From Planctomycetaceae bacterium (GTDB lineage Bacteria; Planctomycetota; Planctomycetia; Pirellulales; UBA1268), in assembly GCA_947464585.1 (NCBI GenBank), contig CANHYS010000109.1, forward strand, positions 1-6,920: a stretch of 6,920 bases of DNA. The letters run 5' to 3'. This document shows, one piece after another, positions 1 through 5,955 of the stretch (its first letter is position 1; each line of letters opens with the position of its first letter). A program made the translations under genes and the position numbers. The notes beneath the pieces are model-generated. The model was not told the origin of the DNA, ran no database searches, and worked only from the letters and a program-made list of their open reading frames with translations.

Positions 1-4
1 GAAT

Positions 5-24
5 CCCCCGGCCTACGCCGGGGG
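5..24 (-). terminator. GC-rich hairpin downstream of prmC, likely terminator
   Basis: A perfect 8-bp stem (CCCCCGGC paired with GCCGGGGG) encloses a 4-base loop, 50 bases past the prmC stop. On the minus strand it would end the rpmE-prfA-prmC transcript. A short A/T extension continues the stem past one mismatch. The U-tract that would confirm an intrinsic terminator lies beyond the window edge. On the plus strand the stem is followed by CTTGTATG, which is not a good U-tract. Confidence 0.55.
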
Positions 25-74
25 CTTGTATGAGACTCGAAGACATCCGTGAGGGGCTGCCCCGAACCGCGCGG

Positions 75-971
75 TCACCCGCGGCGGCGGGCCTGCACGA
101 TCCGCGGAAGCGCAGCCATATCCTTGAGCGTCGGCTCGAGGCTCAAGGCCGCCTGCGCCGCGACGATCTCCTCGGCCGCGGCGGCTGTCGACGGCCCGAT
201 CTCCACAAGCAGCCAGCCTCCTGGCACGAGCTTCTCGGCGGCCGCCTCCGCCAGCCGGCCGACCACCTCCACACCGGTCGGCCCCGACACGAGCGCCGTC
301 CGCGGTTCGTGCAGCCTCACATCGCGGGGCAGGGCATCGAACTCGTCCTCGCGGACATAGGGCGGGTTGCTCACGATCACATCCCACGGCCCCGCGGCCC
401 GCGGATCACCGAGCAGGTCGCACTCCACAAACTCGATCCGATCCGCGACCCCGTGCCGCTTCGCATTGTCAGCGGCCACGGCGATCGCCTCCGGCGAGAT
501 ATCCGTAGCAACGAACTCTGCCTGCGGCAGCCGCTTCGCCAAGGTCACCACGATGGCACCAGACCCTGTGCCAACGTCGACGATCCGCGGCTTCTCACCG
601 ATCGCCCCGGCCGTCTTGCAGAGATCGAGCACGCGGATGACCAGCTGCTCTGTTTCAGGCCGGGGCACCAGCACCGCCGGACTCACGGCGAACGACAACG
701 AAAAGAATTCCCTGCTGCCGACGAGATAAGCCACCGGCTCCCCCTCGCCGCGCCGCTTCACCAGCGACCGGAAGCGGGCCCGCTCCTCCTCGTTCACGGG
801 CACGTCGAACGCCGTGTAGAGCGCGATCCGCGGGCAGCCGCGGACGAATGCCAGCAGCACCTCGGCGTCGAGCCGCGGCGAGTCGCTCCCCCGTGACGAC
901 AGCCAGTCGGTCGTCCAGGTCAGCAGCCGCCCCACCGTCCAGACATCGCCGCTTGGTTGTTCGCCTGCCAT
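75..971 (-). CDS. prmC: PrmC, peptide chain release factor N5-glutamine methyltransferase
   Basis: This is a cytoplasmic SAM-dependent methyltransferase that methylates the glutamine of the GGQ motif in release factors RF1 and RF2, which improves peptide release. The 298-residue product has the PrmC layout. A helical N-terminal substrate-binding domain covers about residues 10-95, followed by a PRPETE segment at 103-108. SAM motif I (VDVGTGSG) is at 131-138, an acidic residue (TD) at 156-157 and the catalytic NPPY motif at 202-205. NPPY is diagnostic of N5-glutamine methyltransferases. I chose the ATG at 971 because GGAG lies 8 bases upstream and family homology begins shortly after it. A longer reading from GTG at 1058 adds 29 unconvincing residues and has no ribosome binding site. 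It follows prfA, its substrate gene, as in many bacteria. The stop codon is TGA. Confidence 0.95.
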   Translation of the reverse strand: MAGEQPSGDVWTVGRLLTWTTDWLSSRGSDSPRLDAEVLLAFVRGCPRIALYTAFDVPVNEEERARFRSLVKRRGEGEPVAYLVGSREFFSLSFAVSPAVLVPRPETEQLVIRVLDLCKTAGAIGEKPRIVDVGTGSGAIVVTLAKRLPQAEFVATDISPEAIAVAADNAKRHGVADRIEFVECDLLGDPRAAGPWDVIVSNPPYVREDEFDALPRDVRLHEPRTALVSGPTGVEVVGRLAEAAAEKLVPGGWLLVEIGPSTAAAAEEIVAAQAALSLEPTLKDMAALPRIVQARRRG

Positions 972-1024
972 GCTCGAATCTCCACTTCGTCCATGAAGGT
1001 TGGTCTGGGAAGTTGGTCTGCAAG

Positions 1025-1044
1025 GATCGGCCGCGGTGCCGATC
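1025..1044 (-). promoter_or_regulatory. hairpin in the prfA-prmC spacer
   Basis: A perfect 7-bp inverted repeat (GATCGGC with GCCGATC) encloses a 6-base loop in the 93-base gap between prfA and prmC. No T-run follows it on the minus strand, so it does not look like an intrinsic terminator. It could stabilise or help process the mRNA, or it could be chance in GC-rich DNA. Confidence 0.3.
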
Positions 1045-1064
1045 AACGAATCAGCCACGGGCGG

Positions 1065-2150
1065 TCAGGTCGTGGCTGCCTTGGCGGACCGTTCCATCTC
1101 GCTCCTGCGCAGCTCTCTTGCATGCTGTTCGATCGCCTCGATGACGAGGACCAGTCGCCCAGCCATCACCTGGTCGAGCGTGAAGCTCTCGTTGATCCGG
1201 TGGTCGGTGAGCCGGTTTTGCGGGAAGTTGTAGGTGCGAATCCGCTGGCTGCGATCGCCCGATCCCACGAGCGTCTTCCGCTCGGCCGAACGCTTGTCGT
1301 GCTCGATCTGCCGTCGATATTCATAGATTCGCGTCTTCAGCACACGAAGCGCCTTGGCCAGATTCTTGTGCTGGCTCTTTTCGTCCTGGCACTGCACGAC
1401 GATGCCGGTTTCCATGTGCGTGAGCCGGACGGCCGAGGCGGTCTTGTTGACATGCTGCCCGCCCGGACCGCTCGCGCAGAACAGATCCTTGCGGTATTCA
1501 TCGGGCGAGAGCGACACCTCCACATCCTCCGGCTCCGGCAGCACCGCCACGGTGGCGGCAGAGGTGTGAATCCGCCCCTTCGTCTCGGTGTCGGGCACCC
1601 GCTGCACGCGGTGGCCGCCGCTCTCGTGCTGCAGCTTCCGGTAGATCGCGGCCCCCGAGAGCCCCAGCACCAGTTCCTTGAAGCCACCCAGCTCCGTCGG
1701 GCTGGCATCGAGCACCTCGACATCCCAGCCCTGTTCGGTGCAGTAGCGGCGATACATCTCGTAGAGGTCGCGGACGAAGAGCGCCGCCTCGTCGCCGCCA
1801 GTGCCGGCCCGCAGTTCCATGATGCAGCGGGCCCGGTCGGCGTCCTCGTCATCGGAACAGAGTTCGAGCAGTTCGTCCCACTCCTGCTCGCGCCGCTGCC
1901 GCAGGCTGGGCAGCTCCGACTCGGCCAGATCCTTCAGGTCGGGATCGGCGCCGGCAGCCATCTCGACATGCTCGGCGATCTCGCGCTCAAGCGCCACGAA
2001 CTGGCGATACTTGAGCGCCAGACGGGCAAGCGTGCCATGCTCGCGGGCTACGGCCGATAGCCGCGACTGATCAGCGAGCACCACCGGATCAACAAGGGCG
2101 CGTTCGAGTTCCTCGAACCGGGAAAGCTTGGCTTCGAGTTGATCGCGCAT
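1065..2150 (-). CDS. prfA: Peptide chain release factor 1 (RF1)
   Basis: RF1 recognises UAA and UAG stop codons in the ribosomal A site and triggers hydrolysis of the peptidyl-tRNA. The 361-residue product matches the usual length of about 360. A helical N-terminal domain is followed by the RAGTGGDEA segment (residues 114-122). The codon-recognition tripeptide is P-D-T at 186-188, the PxT form that marks RF1 rather than the SPF of RF2. The catalytic GGQ motif is at 230-232, within [11 protein letters not shown]. The GSGDRS and TDHRIN blocks typical of the family follow. The ATG at 2150 fits the family N-terminus ([16 protein letters not shown]), but its nearest strong Shine-Dalgarno (AGGAGG) is 16 bases upstream, which is unusually far. 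The stop is TGA, a codon RF1 does not read. The gene sits between rpmE and prmC, a common bacterial order. Confidence 0.97.
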   Translation of the reverse strand: MRDQLEAKLSRFEELERALVDPVVLADQSRLSAVAREHGTLARLALKYRQFVALEREIAEHVEMAAGADPDLKDLAESELPSLRQRREQEWDELLELCSDDEDADRARCIMELRAGTGGDEAALFVRDLYEMYRRYCTEQGWDVEVLDASPTELGGFKELVLGLSGAAIYRKLQHESGGHRVQRVPDTETKGRIHTSAATVAVLPEPEDVEVSLSPDEYRKDLFCASGPGGQHVNKTASAVRLTHMETGIVVQCQDEKSQHKNLAKALRVLKTRIYEYRRQIEHDKRSAERKTLVGSGDRSQRIRTYNFPQNRLTDHRINESFTLDQVMAGRLVLVIEAIEQHARELRRSEMERSAKAATT

Positions 2151-2166
2151 GGATCCGGAGCACCGC

Positions 2167-2210
2167 CCTCCTGTATCTGACAGGCCTCTCGCAAGCGGCC
2201 GTTCAGGAGG
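2167..2210 (-). promoter_or_regulatory. inverted repeat pairing the rpmE end with the prfA Shine-Dalgarno
   Basis: On the minus strand CCTCCTG, which overlaps the last codon and TGA of rpmE, is complementary to CAGGAGG just upstream of prfA. Inside it, CCTGT and ACAGG form a smaller hairpin next to the AGGAGG. Either fold would hide the only strong Shine-Dalgarno before prfA. A ribosome finishing rpmE would disrupt the longer pairing, so translational coupling of the two genes is possible. This is inferred from complementarity alone. Confidence 0.35.
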
Positions 2211-2454
2211 CCGGGGCGTCGGCCGGCTTCTTCGACTTCTTCAGGCTGGCATAGCCCGCAGTGGCGAACTTCGACTTGAACTTCTCGATTCGGCCCGCGG
2301 TGTCGACGAACTTCAGCTTCCCAGTGAAGAAGGGGTGGCAGACGTTGCAAATGTCCACCTTGATCTCGGGAACGGTGCTGTGCGTGTTGAACGTGTTGCC
2401 ACATCCGCAACGGACGACGGTGTCGAGATACTTCGGGTGAATGCCTTCTTTCAT
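2203..2454 (-). CDS. rpmE: Large ribosomal subunit protein bL31, zinc-binding type
   Basis: This is a small protein of the 50S subunit that sits at the central protuberance and bridges to the 30S head. The 83-residue product starts [10 protein letters not shown], the canonical L31 N-terminus. It carries four zinc-ligand cysteines at residues 16, 18, 36 and 39 (CGC and CNVC), so it is the zinc-containing (C+) paralogue rather than the zinc-free form made in zinc starvation. The HPFFTGK block follows at 40-46. The C-terminus has a lysine-rich tail ([12 protein letters not shown]) and is about 13 residues longer than E. coli L31. The start is the ATG at 2454. An in-frame extension to 2658 is not L31-like and is rejected. 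Upstream purines (AAGAAGAGAAG) give a weak ribosome binding site. It heads the rpmE-prfA-prmC translation cluster. Confidence 0.96.
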   Translation of the reverse strand: MKEGIHPKYLDTVVRCGCGNTFNTHSTVPEIKVDICNVCHPFFTGKLKFVDTAGRIEKFKSKFATAGYASLKKSKKPADAPAS

Positions 2455-2505
2455 GATCTTCTCTTCTTTGTGGTCTTCTTGAATCGTCCAGCCGGGAAAC
2501 CTCAT

Positions 2506-2534
2506 AGGATACTGGCTTCGCAGCCGGCGGGCAA
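2506..2534 (-). promoter_or_regulatory. candidate sigma-70-type promoter for rpmE-prfA-prmC
   Basis: On the minus strand TTGCCC (-35, 2534-2529) and TATCCT (-10, 2511-2506) are separated by exactly 17 bases. Each matches the consensus at four of six positions. The predicted start near 2499 gives a leader of about 45 bases before rpmE. The site lies in the 130-base gap after the lipoprotein gene, where a new transcription unit would be expected to begin. Confidence 0.4.
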
Positions 2535-2555
2535 CGCGGATGCGGGGACAGCGGG

Positions 2556-2574
2556 AAAGCCGCCCTTTGCGGCT
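2556..2574 (-). terminator. weak hairpin after the lipoprotein gene
   Basis: A 6-bp stem (AGCCGC with GCGGCT) and 5-base loop begin 11 bases past the lipoprotein gene stop. On the minus strand only a short run of three T follows. It may be a weak terminator that separates the kdsA pair from rpmE, but read-through seems likely. Confidence 0.28.
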
Positions 2575-2584
2575 GCCATTTTGC

Positions 2585-4336
2585 CTACTGTTTCGCCGAT
2601 TTCTCCAGCTCCTCCGCGAGCAGCCGGCTACCGAACCGCTGCGGCGATGCGTCCTCACGGAGCAGCTTCACGGCCTCCTCCGTGCGGCCAAGCCCGGCCA
2701 ACGCCCGGGCCAGATTGACTCGGGCTGCATCGGTCCACCGACTGTCGGGAGCGGCTTCCAGCGTCATCCGCCCGAGGTAGTCAGCCGCCGTGGCGTTCTC
2801 CCCTTCGGCCAGCGTGAGCACGCCGAGCCAATAGGTGGCGTCTTCCTTCATCTGTTCAAAGAGCCGCTTCACGCCCTCGGCCTGCTCCGGAGGAACCGCC
2901 TTGAGCGTGTCGGCGATCGCCTGCCGACCGGGCCGGGCCGCCAGGTAGCTCACCTTCGCCCCGTTGGGGCCGTCATAATCCCCACGGAATTCGCGGAGCC
3001 GCGCGGCATACAGCGGCCGCACGATCCGCGTGCTGCGCCGGCCCCCCATGCCGTCACCGCCCGTCGACTGCGCGATCTCCACCGTCATGACAGCCAATTC
3101 CCGGCCCACCGTCGCCTGCACGCGGGCGGCATCGCTGCGGCGACGCGCGAGCACTTCCCAGGGAAACTCCCACAGGCCGCAACGGCGAACACCTCCGACT
3201 TCACCTCCGCCGGCCTCTGCCTGATCGCCCGCAGCAGTCTCGGCGGCAGGCAGGGCCCGCAGCGCCCGTTCGCCCAACGCAGACGCGTCGAGGGCGAGTT
3301 TCATGCTTCGCGAGCCCACAAGCTGCTCATCCACCGCCCGCATCCGCCGTGACAGGCTCCAGGGATCAGCGGCAACCAGCACCGACAATCCGGTGATGTC
3401 AGCCGCTTGCACCGGATAGCTCCGATCGGAGAACGACAGCCGCTTGAGAATGGAGGGATCGGAGGCCGCCTGTCGGGCGGTGGCGATGCCGACCCCATCA
3501 GGCCCCGGAATCGGCGTGCCGTACGTCGGCTCGAAGAGCCAGGCCTCCCCGTTGGAGATCACCGCAGGAATCCAGGCGCGAACGCCGCGTTCAGGATTGC
3601 CGGTGGCCAGCATCACGCCATCGAGCCCGGCATGCCGCAGCAATTCGAGGAAGATCCACGCCCGCTGCGCAGGGCTGGCCCGGCCCGAGAGCAGGATCTC
3701 CCCGGGCAGAAACCAACGCGTGCCCGGAGTGGCCTCCGTCGCCGCCATCGGCGGGTCGCTGACGACGGCCAACGACCGCACCGTCCAACGAAAAATGTTG
3801 CTGGCGATGTCGAGGTCCTCGACGGCATCGCCCCGAGCGGTCGCGGCGATGTCGGCCAGCCACCGCTGGTCCCGCAGTGCCATGATGTCGGTCGCCGCAT
3901 CGAACACGGAACTGCCGAGCGATTCAGGCGTCGTACCGTCCCGAAGCCGGCCGGGCAAAGCCGCGAAGAGGGGGTCGACCCGCCATGTGGTTGCCAGAGG
4001 CGCGCCCGCGATGACGGCGGCATGGCTCCATTGGTTGAGCCGATCGAAGACCTGCGAGAAGGCCGACTCCTCGTTGTAGTCATCCAACCGGTCAAGCACC
4101 GCCACGGCGCCGTCAAGCAACTGCTGCCGCACATCCTCCGAGACGACGGGCATCACCCGAACTTCTTCCTGGGCCGTCGGCGCGGGCGGAGGCGGGGGCG
4201 AGCCACAACCGAGCAGCAGTCCCGCCATCCCTCCGATCGCGACGCATCCCGCCAGCAGCAGTGCACGGCCGGGGACTGGCCTCTCTGGATTCCCTGGCCG
4301 ATGTGCGTCCAGCACACCCATTCCCCGCGAGGTCAT
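2585..4336 (-). CDS. Lipoprotein with degenerate transglutaminase-like domain and C-terminal TPR-like helices
   Basis: I cannot name this protein's function. Residues are counted from the ATG at 4336, giving 583. The N-terminus looks like a lipoprotein signal: basic residues, a hydrophobic stretch at about 25-43, then LLLGC with Cys44 as the probable lipidated residue, and a proline-rich linker (GSPPPPPAP). Residues 180-285 resemble a transglutaminase-like fold: an NIFRW helix, an ERAW-like helix with LLRHAGL, then RAW and an FEPTYG strand. The expected catalytic Cys, His and Asp appear as Ser221, Arg253 and Glu269, so it is probably not an active enzyme of that type. Residues 499-561 look like two TPR-type helical hairpins. 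The start overlaps the kdsA stop (TGATG, shared A), with GGAG 8 bases upstream. A GTG at 4339 is an alternative. Tight coupling to kdsA suggests an envelope role, but that is inference. The stop is TAG. Confidence 0.85.
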   Translation of the reverse strand: MTSRGMGVLDAHRPGNPERPVPGRALLLAGCVAIGGMAGLLLGCGSPPPPPAPTAQEEVRVMPVVSEDVRQQLLDGAVAVLDRLDDYNEESAFSQVFDRLNQWSHAAVIAGAPLATTWRVDPLFAALPGRLRDGTTPESLGSSVFDAATDIMALRDQRWLADIAATARGDAVEDLDIASNIFRWTVRSLAVVSDPPMAATEATPGTRWFLPGEILLSGRASPAQRAWIFLELLRHAGLDGVMLATGNPERGVRAWIPAVISNGEAWLFEPTYGTPIPGPDGVGIATARQAASDPSILKRLSFSDRSYPVQAADITGLSVLVAADPWSLSRRMRAVDEQLVGSRSMKLALDASALGERALRALPAAETAAGDQAEAGGGEVGGVRRCGLWEFPWEVLARRRSDAARVQATVGRELAVMTVEIAQSTGGDGMGGRRSTRIVRPLYAARLREFRGDYDGPNGAKVSYLAARPGRQAIADTLKAVPPEQAEGVKRLFEQMKEDATYWLGVLTLAEGENATAADYLGRMTLEAAPDSRWTDAARVNLARALAGLGRTEEAVKLLREDASPQRFGSRLLAEELEKSAKQ

Positions 4337-5187
4337 CACGTCGTCTCCATGGCTGCCAAACCATCCAACCGGGCCTGGTGGATCCGCACCACGCGTTCCA
4401 CGACTCCCCGCAGCTGATCCAAGGGCACCATGTTGGGGCCGTCGCTGGGACTCTGCTCAGGATCAGGGTGCGTCTCCAGAAACAAGCCGTCAATGCCCAC
4501 GGCGGCCGCGGCCCGAGCCAGCGGTTCAACCAACGTTCGGTCGCCTCCGGTCGAGTCGCCGCGGCTGGCCGGCTGCTGGACGGAGTGCGTGGCGTCGAAG
4601 ATCACCGGCACGCCCATGGCCCGCATCGTGATCAGCCCGGCAAAATCATTGACGAGCCTGCCGTAGCCAAAAAACGTGCCACGCTCACAGAGCATGATGT
4701 CGCGGCAGCCGCCCGCAAGCAGTTTGGCGACCACGTGTTTCATGTCCGCCGGCGCGACGAACTGCCCCTTCTTGACGTTGACGGCGCGGCCCGTGGCGGC
4801 GGCCGCCAACAAGAGGTCGGTCTGCCTGCAGAGGAAGGCCGGGATCTGCAGCAGATCGCAGACCTGCCCAGCGGCCGTGGCCTGTTCAGGCAGGTGGACG
4901 TCGGTGGTGATCGGCAGGCCCGTTCTGGCACGCACGCGGTCCAGCACGGCCAAGCCCTCATCGAGACCGAGCCCCCGGTAAGACGACACGCTCGTGCGGT
5001 TCGCCTTGTCGAACGACGCCTTGAACACCACGTTGATCGGCAGCACGTCAGCCAGCCCGGCCAGCATCTCGGCGATGCCGAGGCAGAGCGGTTCGCTGTC
5101 AATCACACACGGGCCGGCGATCAGCAACAAGGGACGGTCAGGGCCGCACTGGTGGGGGCCGATCATGGCAGGGAGTCGCGGATTCAC
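4336..5187 (-). CDS. kdsA: 3-deoxy-8-phosphooctulonate synthase (KDO-8-phosphate synthase), metal-dependent type
   Basis: The enzyme condenses phosphoenolpyruvate with D-arabinose 5-phosphate to give KDO-8-phosphate, a committed cytoplasmic step to the Kdo sugar of lipopolysaccharide. The 283-residue product has the family blocks: [10 protein letters not shown] (23-32), [12 protein letters not shown] (55-66), TTDVH (94-98), [12 protein letters not shown] (115-126), NVKKGQF (137-143), DATHSVQ (198-204) and LETHPDPE (237-244). Cys27 occupies the position that is Asn in the metal-independent E. coli enzyme. With His201, Glu238 and Asp249 it makes the metal site of the class II enzyme, as in Aquifex. 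I chose the GTG at 5187 because AAGGAGG lies 8 bases upstream and the protein then has normal length. An extension to 5400 adds 71 low-complexity residues before that site. It is probably co-transcribed with the overlapping lipoprotein gene. Confidence 0.95.
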   Translation of the reverse strand: MNPRLPAMIGPHQCGPDRPLLLIAGPCVIDSEPLCLGIAEMLAGLADVLPINVVFKASFDKANRTSVSSYRGLGLDEGLAVLDRVRARTGLPITTDVHLPEQATAAGQVCDLLQIPAFLCRQTDLLLAAAATGRAVNVKKGQFVAPADMKHVVAKLLAGGCRDIMLCERGTFFGYGRLVNDFAGLITMRAMGVPVIFDATHSVQQPASRGDSTGGDRTLVEPLARAAAAVGIDGLFLETHPDPEQSPSDGPNMVPLDQLRGVVERVVRIHQARLDGLAAMETT

Positions 5188-5195
5188 GGGGGCAT

Positions 5196-5202
5196 CCTCC
5201 TT
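5196..5202 (-). promoter_or_regulatory. kdsA Shine-Dalgarno that fixes the GTG start
   Basis: AAGGAGG on the minus strand lies 8 bases before the GTG at 5187. It is the strongest ribosome binding site in the window and decides the kdsA start against the longer frame to 5400. The ATG inside AGGAGGATG is out of frame and stops at once (ATG CCC CCG TGA). Confidence 0.8.
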
Positions 5203-5208
5203 TTCAGC

Positions 5209-5230
5209 GGGATTGGCTCGGGGATTGGCT
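5209..5230. repeat. two direct copies of GGGATTGGCT, 12-base period
   Basis: GGGATTGGCT occurs at 5209-5218 and 5221-5230, separated by two bases, just upstream of the kdsA Shine-Dalgarno. In the kdsA leader RNA it reads as a repeated AGCCAATCCC. It could be a protein or RNA binding site, or a simple tandem duplication. Confidence 0.6.
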
Positions 5231-5284
5231 TGCCAGCGTTCGTGGTTCGTGGCGACGTGTTCCGTGTTGATGCTCGCCCTGCGG

Positions 5285-5290
5285 ATCATA
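5285..5290 (-). promoter_or_regulatory. candidate -10 element for kdsA
   Basis: TATGAT on the minus strand matches the sigma-70 -10 consensus at five of six positions. It would give a leader of about 90 bases before kdsA. I see no good -35 at 16-18 bases upstream, so the promoter call is weak. Confidence 0.28.
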
Positions 5291-5552
5291 CAGCCCAGGT
5301 CCAGTGGACCGGCAGCCCGCCGCTGCTCCCGGCGGCAGTGACGCAATCGGCAACGCGCGCCGCAATCTGCACCGCCCCTTGGCGGTGGCTGTCTCAGCAT
5401 GCGTCAGCCGCACGTCCGACGAACAGCCGCGGCCTCACGGGCACCGAGCCGGTGCAAATCGCCTGAAAAACAGTGCCGATCAAGAAATCCTTCGGACCGC
5501 CCGCCCCGGCACCGCGACTCCAGCGGCAAAATTTTTTCGTGCCGCAGGATTT

Positions 5553-5568
5553 TGGCACGCCGGATGCA
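5553..5568 (+). promoter_or_regulatory. sigma-54 (RpoN)-like promoter match
   Basis: The plus strand reads TGGCACG, four bases, then ATGCA. This keeps the invariant GG and GC dinucleotides with exactly 10 bases between them (GG at 5554-5555, GC at 5566-5567), and only one position of the TTGCA block differs from consensus. The predicted start is near 5579, upstream of the structured element at 5601-5720. Caution: GGCACG is also the right arm of a small inverted repeat (CGTGCC at 5538-5543), so the match could be incidental. Confidence 0.3.
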
Positions 5569-5578
5569 TCTCCGGAGA

Positions 5579-5720
5579 AGGCATCGGGGACCACGGTTCC
5601 CACCCCACCGCAATTTTGAAGTGGGGCCTCCGATCACTCCGGTCGTACGGTCGTCTGCCCCTGACCCGTACGGCCAAGACAGGGTGCTCCTGTCGGGTCA
5701 GAGGCCCCACTTTTTTCTTT
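5579..5720 (+). ncRNA. candidate structured small RNA of about 140 bases
   Basis: This interval runs from the predicted start of the sigma-54-like promoter to the end of a T-rich tract. It contains no recognisable protein gene but has nested inverted repeats. An outer 12-bp stem (5619-5630 with 5701-5712) encloses a 10-bp stem with one G-U pair (5641-5650 with 5666-5675) and a 6-bp hairpin (5678-5683 with 5689-5694). CTGAC in the loop of the second stem (5661-5665) can pair with GTCAG (5697-5701) in an alternative or pseudoknot fold. It does not match the tmRNA, SRP RNA or RNase P RNA signatures I know. Expression and both ends are inferred. Confidence 0.3.
5619..5720 (+). terminator. large stem with T-rich tail, plus-strand terminator or attenuator
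   Basis: AAGTGGGGCCTC (5619-5630) pairs perfectly with GAGGCCCCACTT (5701-5712), followed by TTTTCTTTTCTTT. This is an intrinsic-terminator signature on the plus strand only. The stem is closed over 70 bases that contain further hairpins, unlike a simple terminator. CCCCAC at 5603-5608 can also pair with GTGGGG at 5621-5626, which would compete with the outer stem. That layout resembles an antiterminator/terminator pair. Confidence 0.5.
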
Positions 5721-5756
5721 TCTTTGCGATATGACCGGGTTTTTGCCGGCCGACTC

Positions 5757-5786
5757 TTGACTCTTGAGGGTTCGGTGCGCTACTGT
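5757..5786 (+). promoter_or_regulatory. candidate promoter for tRNA-Thr and the downstream gene
   Basis: TTGACT (5757-5762, five of six to the -35 consensus) and TACTGT (5781-5786, three of six) are 18 bases apart, with a GC-rich stretch after the -10 as in many stable-RNA promoters. It lies just after the T-rich tail of the preceding structure. The transcript would have about 50 bases of leader before the tRNA. The -35 sits within a 7-base tandem repeat of ACTCTTG. Confidence 0.4.
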
Positions 5787-5844
5787 GCGGAGTTCCGGGC
5801 AGCCGGATTTTCGCGATTGCAGAGCGTTTTTCCGGCCCCGTCGG

Positions 5845-5918
5845 GCCAGCGTAGCTTCAATTGGCAGAGCACCGCATTCGTAATGCGGGGGTTGTGGGTT
5901 CGATTCCCACCGCTGGCT
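5845..5918 (+). tRNA. tRNA-Thr (anticodon CGT)
   Basis: A full cloverleaf can be drawn. The acceptor stem GCCAGCG (5845-5851) pairs with CGCTGGC (5911-5917). The D arm is GCTT/GAGC (5854-5857 with 5867-5870). The anticodon stem CCGCA/TGCGG (5872-5876 with 5884-5888) has loop TTCGTAA, and the anticodon CGT at 5879-5881 reads ACG (Thr). A 5-base variable loop follows. The T arm GTGGG/CCCAC (5894-5898 with 5906-5910) has loop TTCGATT. The discriminator base is T, and CCA is not encoded, so it must be added after transcription. No terminator is visible before the protein gene that starts 37 bases later on the same strand. Confidence 0.95.
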
Positions 5919-5955
5919 CTCACCGCCTCCCATTTCGCATTTTAAAGGGCCATTC

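Larger units (their letters stand above)
5188..5844. other. divergent intergenic region, 657 bases, no credible protein gene
   Basis: This gap separates kdsA (minus) from tRNA-Thr (plus). Open frames within it are short, rich in Arg and Pro, and show no recognisable domain or good ribosome binding site. From kdsA outward it contains the kdsA Shine-Dalgarno, a 12-base-period repeat, a candidate kdsA -10 element, about 250 bases with nothing I can assign (5291-5537), a GGCACG inverted repeat overlapping a sigma-54-like site, a complex inverted-repeat structure with a T-tract, and a candidate promoter for the tRNA. It becomes more AT-rich and structured toward the tRNA. Confidence 0.6.

Noticed and set aside
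30..896. Long plus-strand open frame (288 residues) opposite prmC
   Set aside because: It is antisense to a clear prmC, rich in Arg, Pro and His with no domain, and is typical of shadow frames in GC-rich DNA.
972..1058. Extension of prmC to a GTG at 1058
   Set aside because: There is no ribosome binding site before it, the 29 extra residues lack homology, and the ATG at 971 has GGAG at good spacing.
957..2060. Long plus-strand open frame (367 residues) opposite prfA
   Set aside because: prfA on the other strand has unambiguous PxT and GGQ motifs. The plus frame shows no domain and reflects codon bias.
5188..5400. N-terminal extension of kdsA to an ATG at 5400
   Set aside because: It adds 71 residues unlike any KdsA and would place the AAGGAGG ribosome binding site inside the gene. 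The GTG at 5187 gives the normal length.
4261..5466. 401-residue plus-strand open frame opposite kdsA
   Set aside because: kdsA is certain from its motifs. The plus frame has shadow composition and no ribosome binding site that I can see.
5394..5603. Small minus-strand open frame (69 residues) in the intergenic region
   Set aside because: It has no domain, no convincing ribosome binding site and overlaps other equally long frames, so nothing supports it as a gene.
5681..5686. AGGGTG resembling the start of a T-box motif, near a tRNA-Thr gene
   Set aside because: Only six bases match. The rest of the T-box (GNACCGCG), a specifier loop and a downstream synthetase or biosynthetic mRNA are absent.
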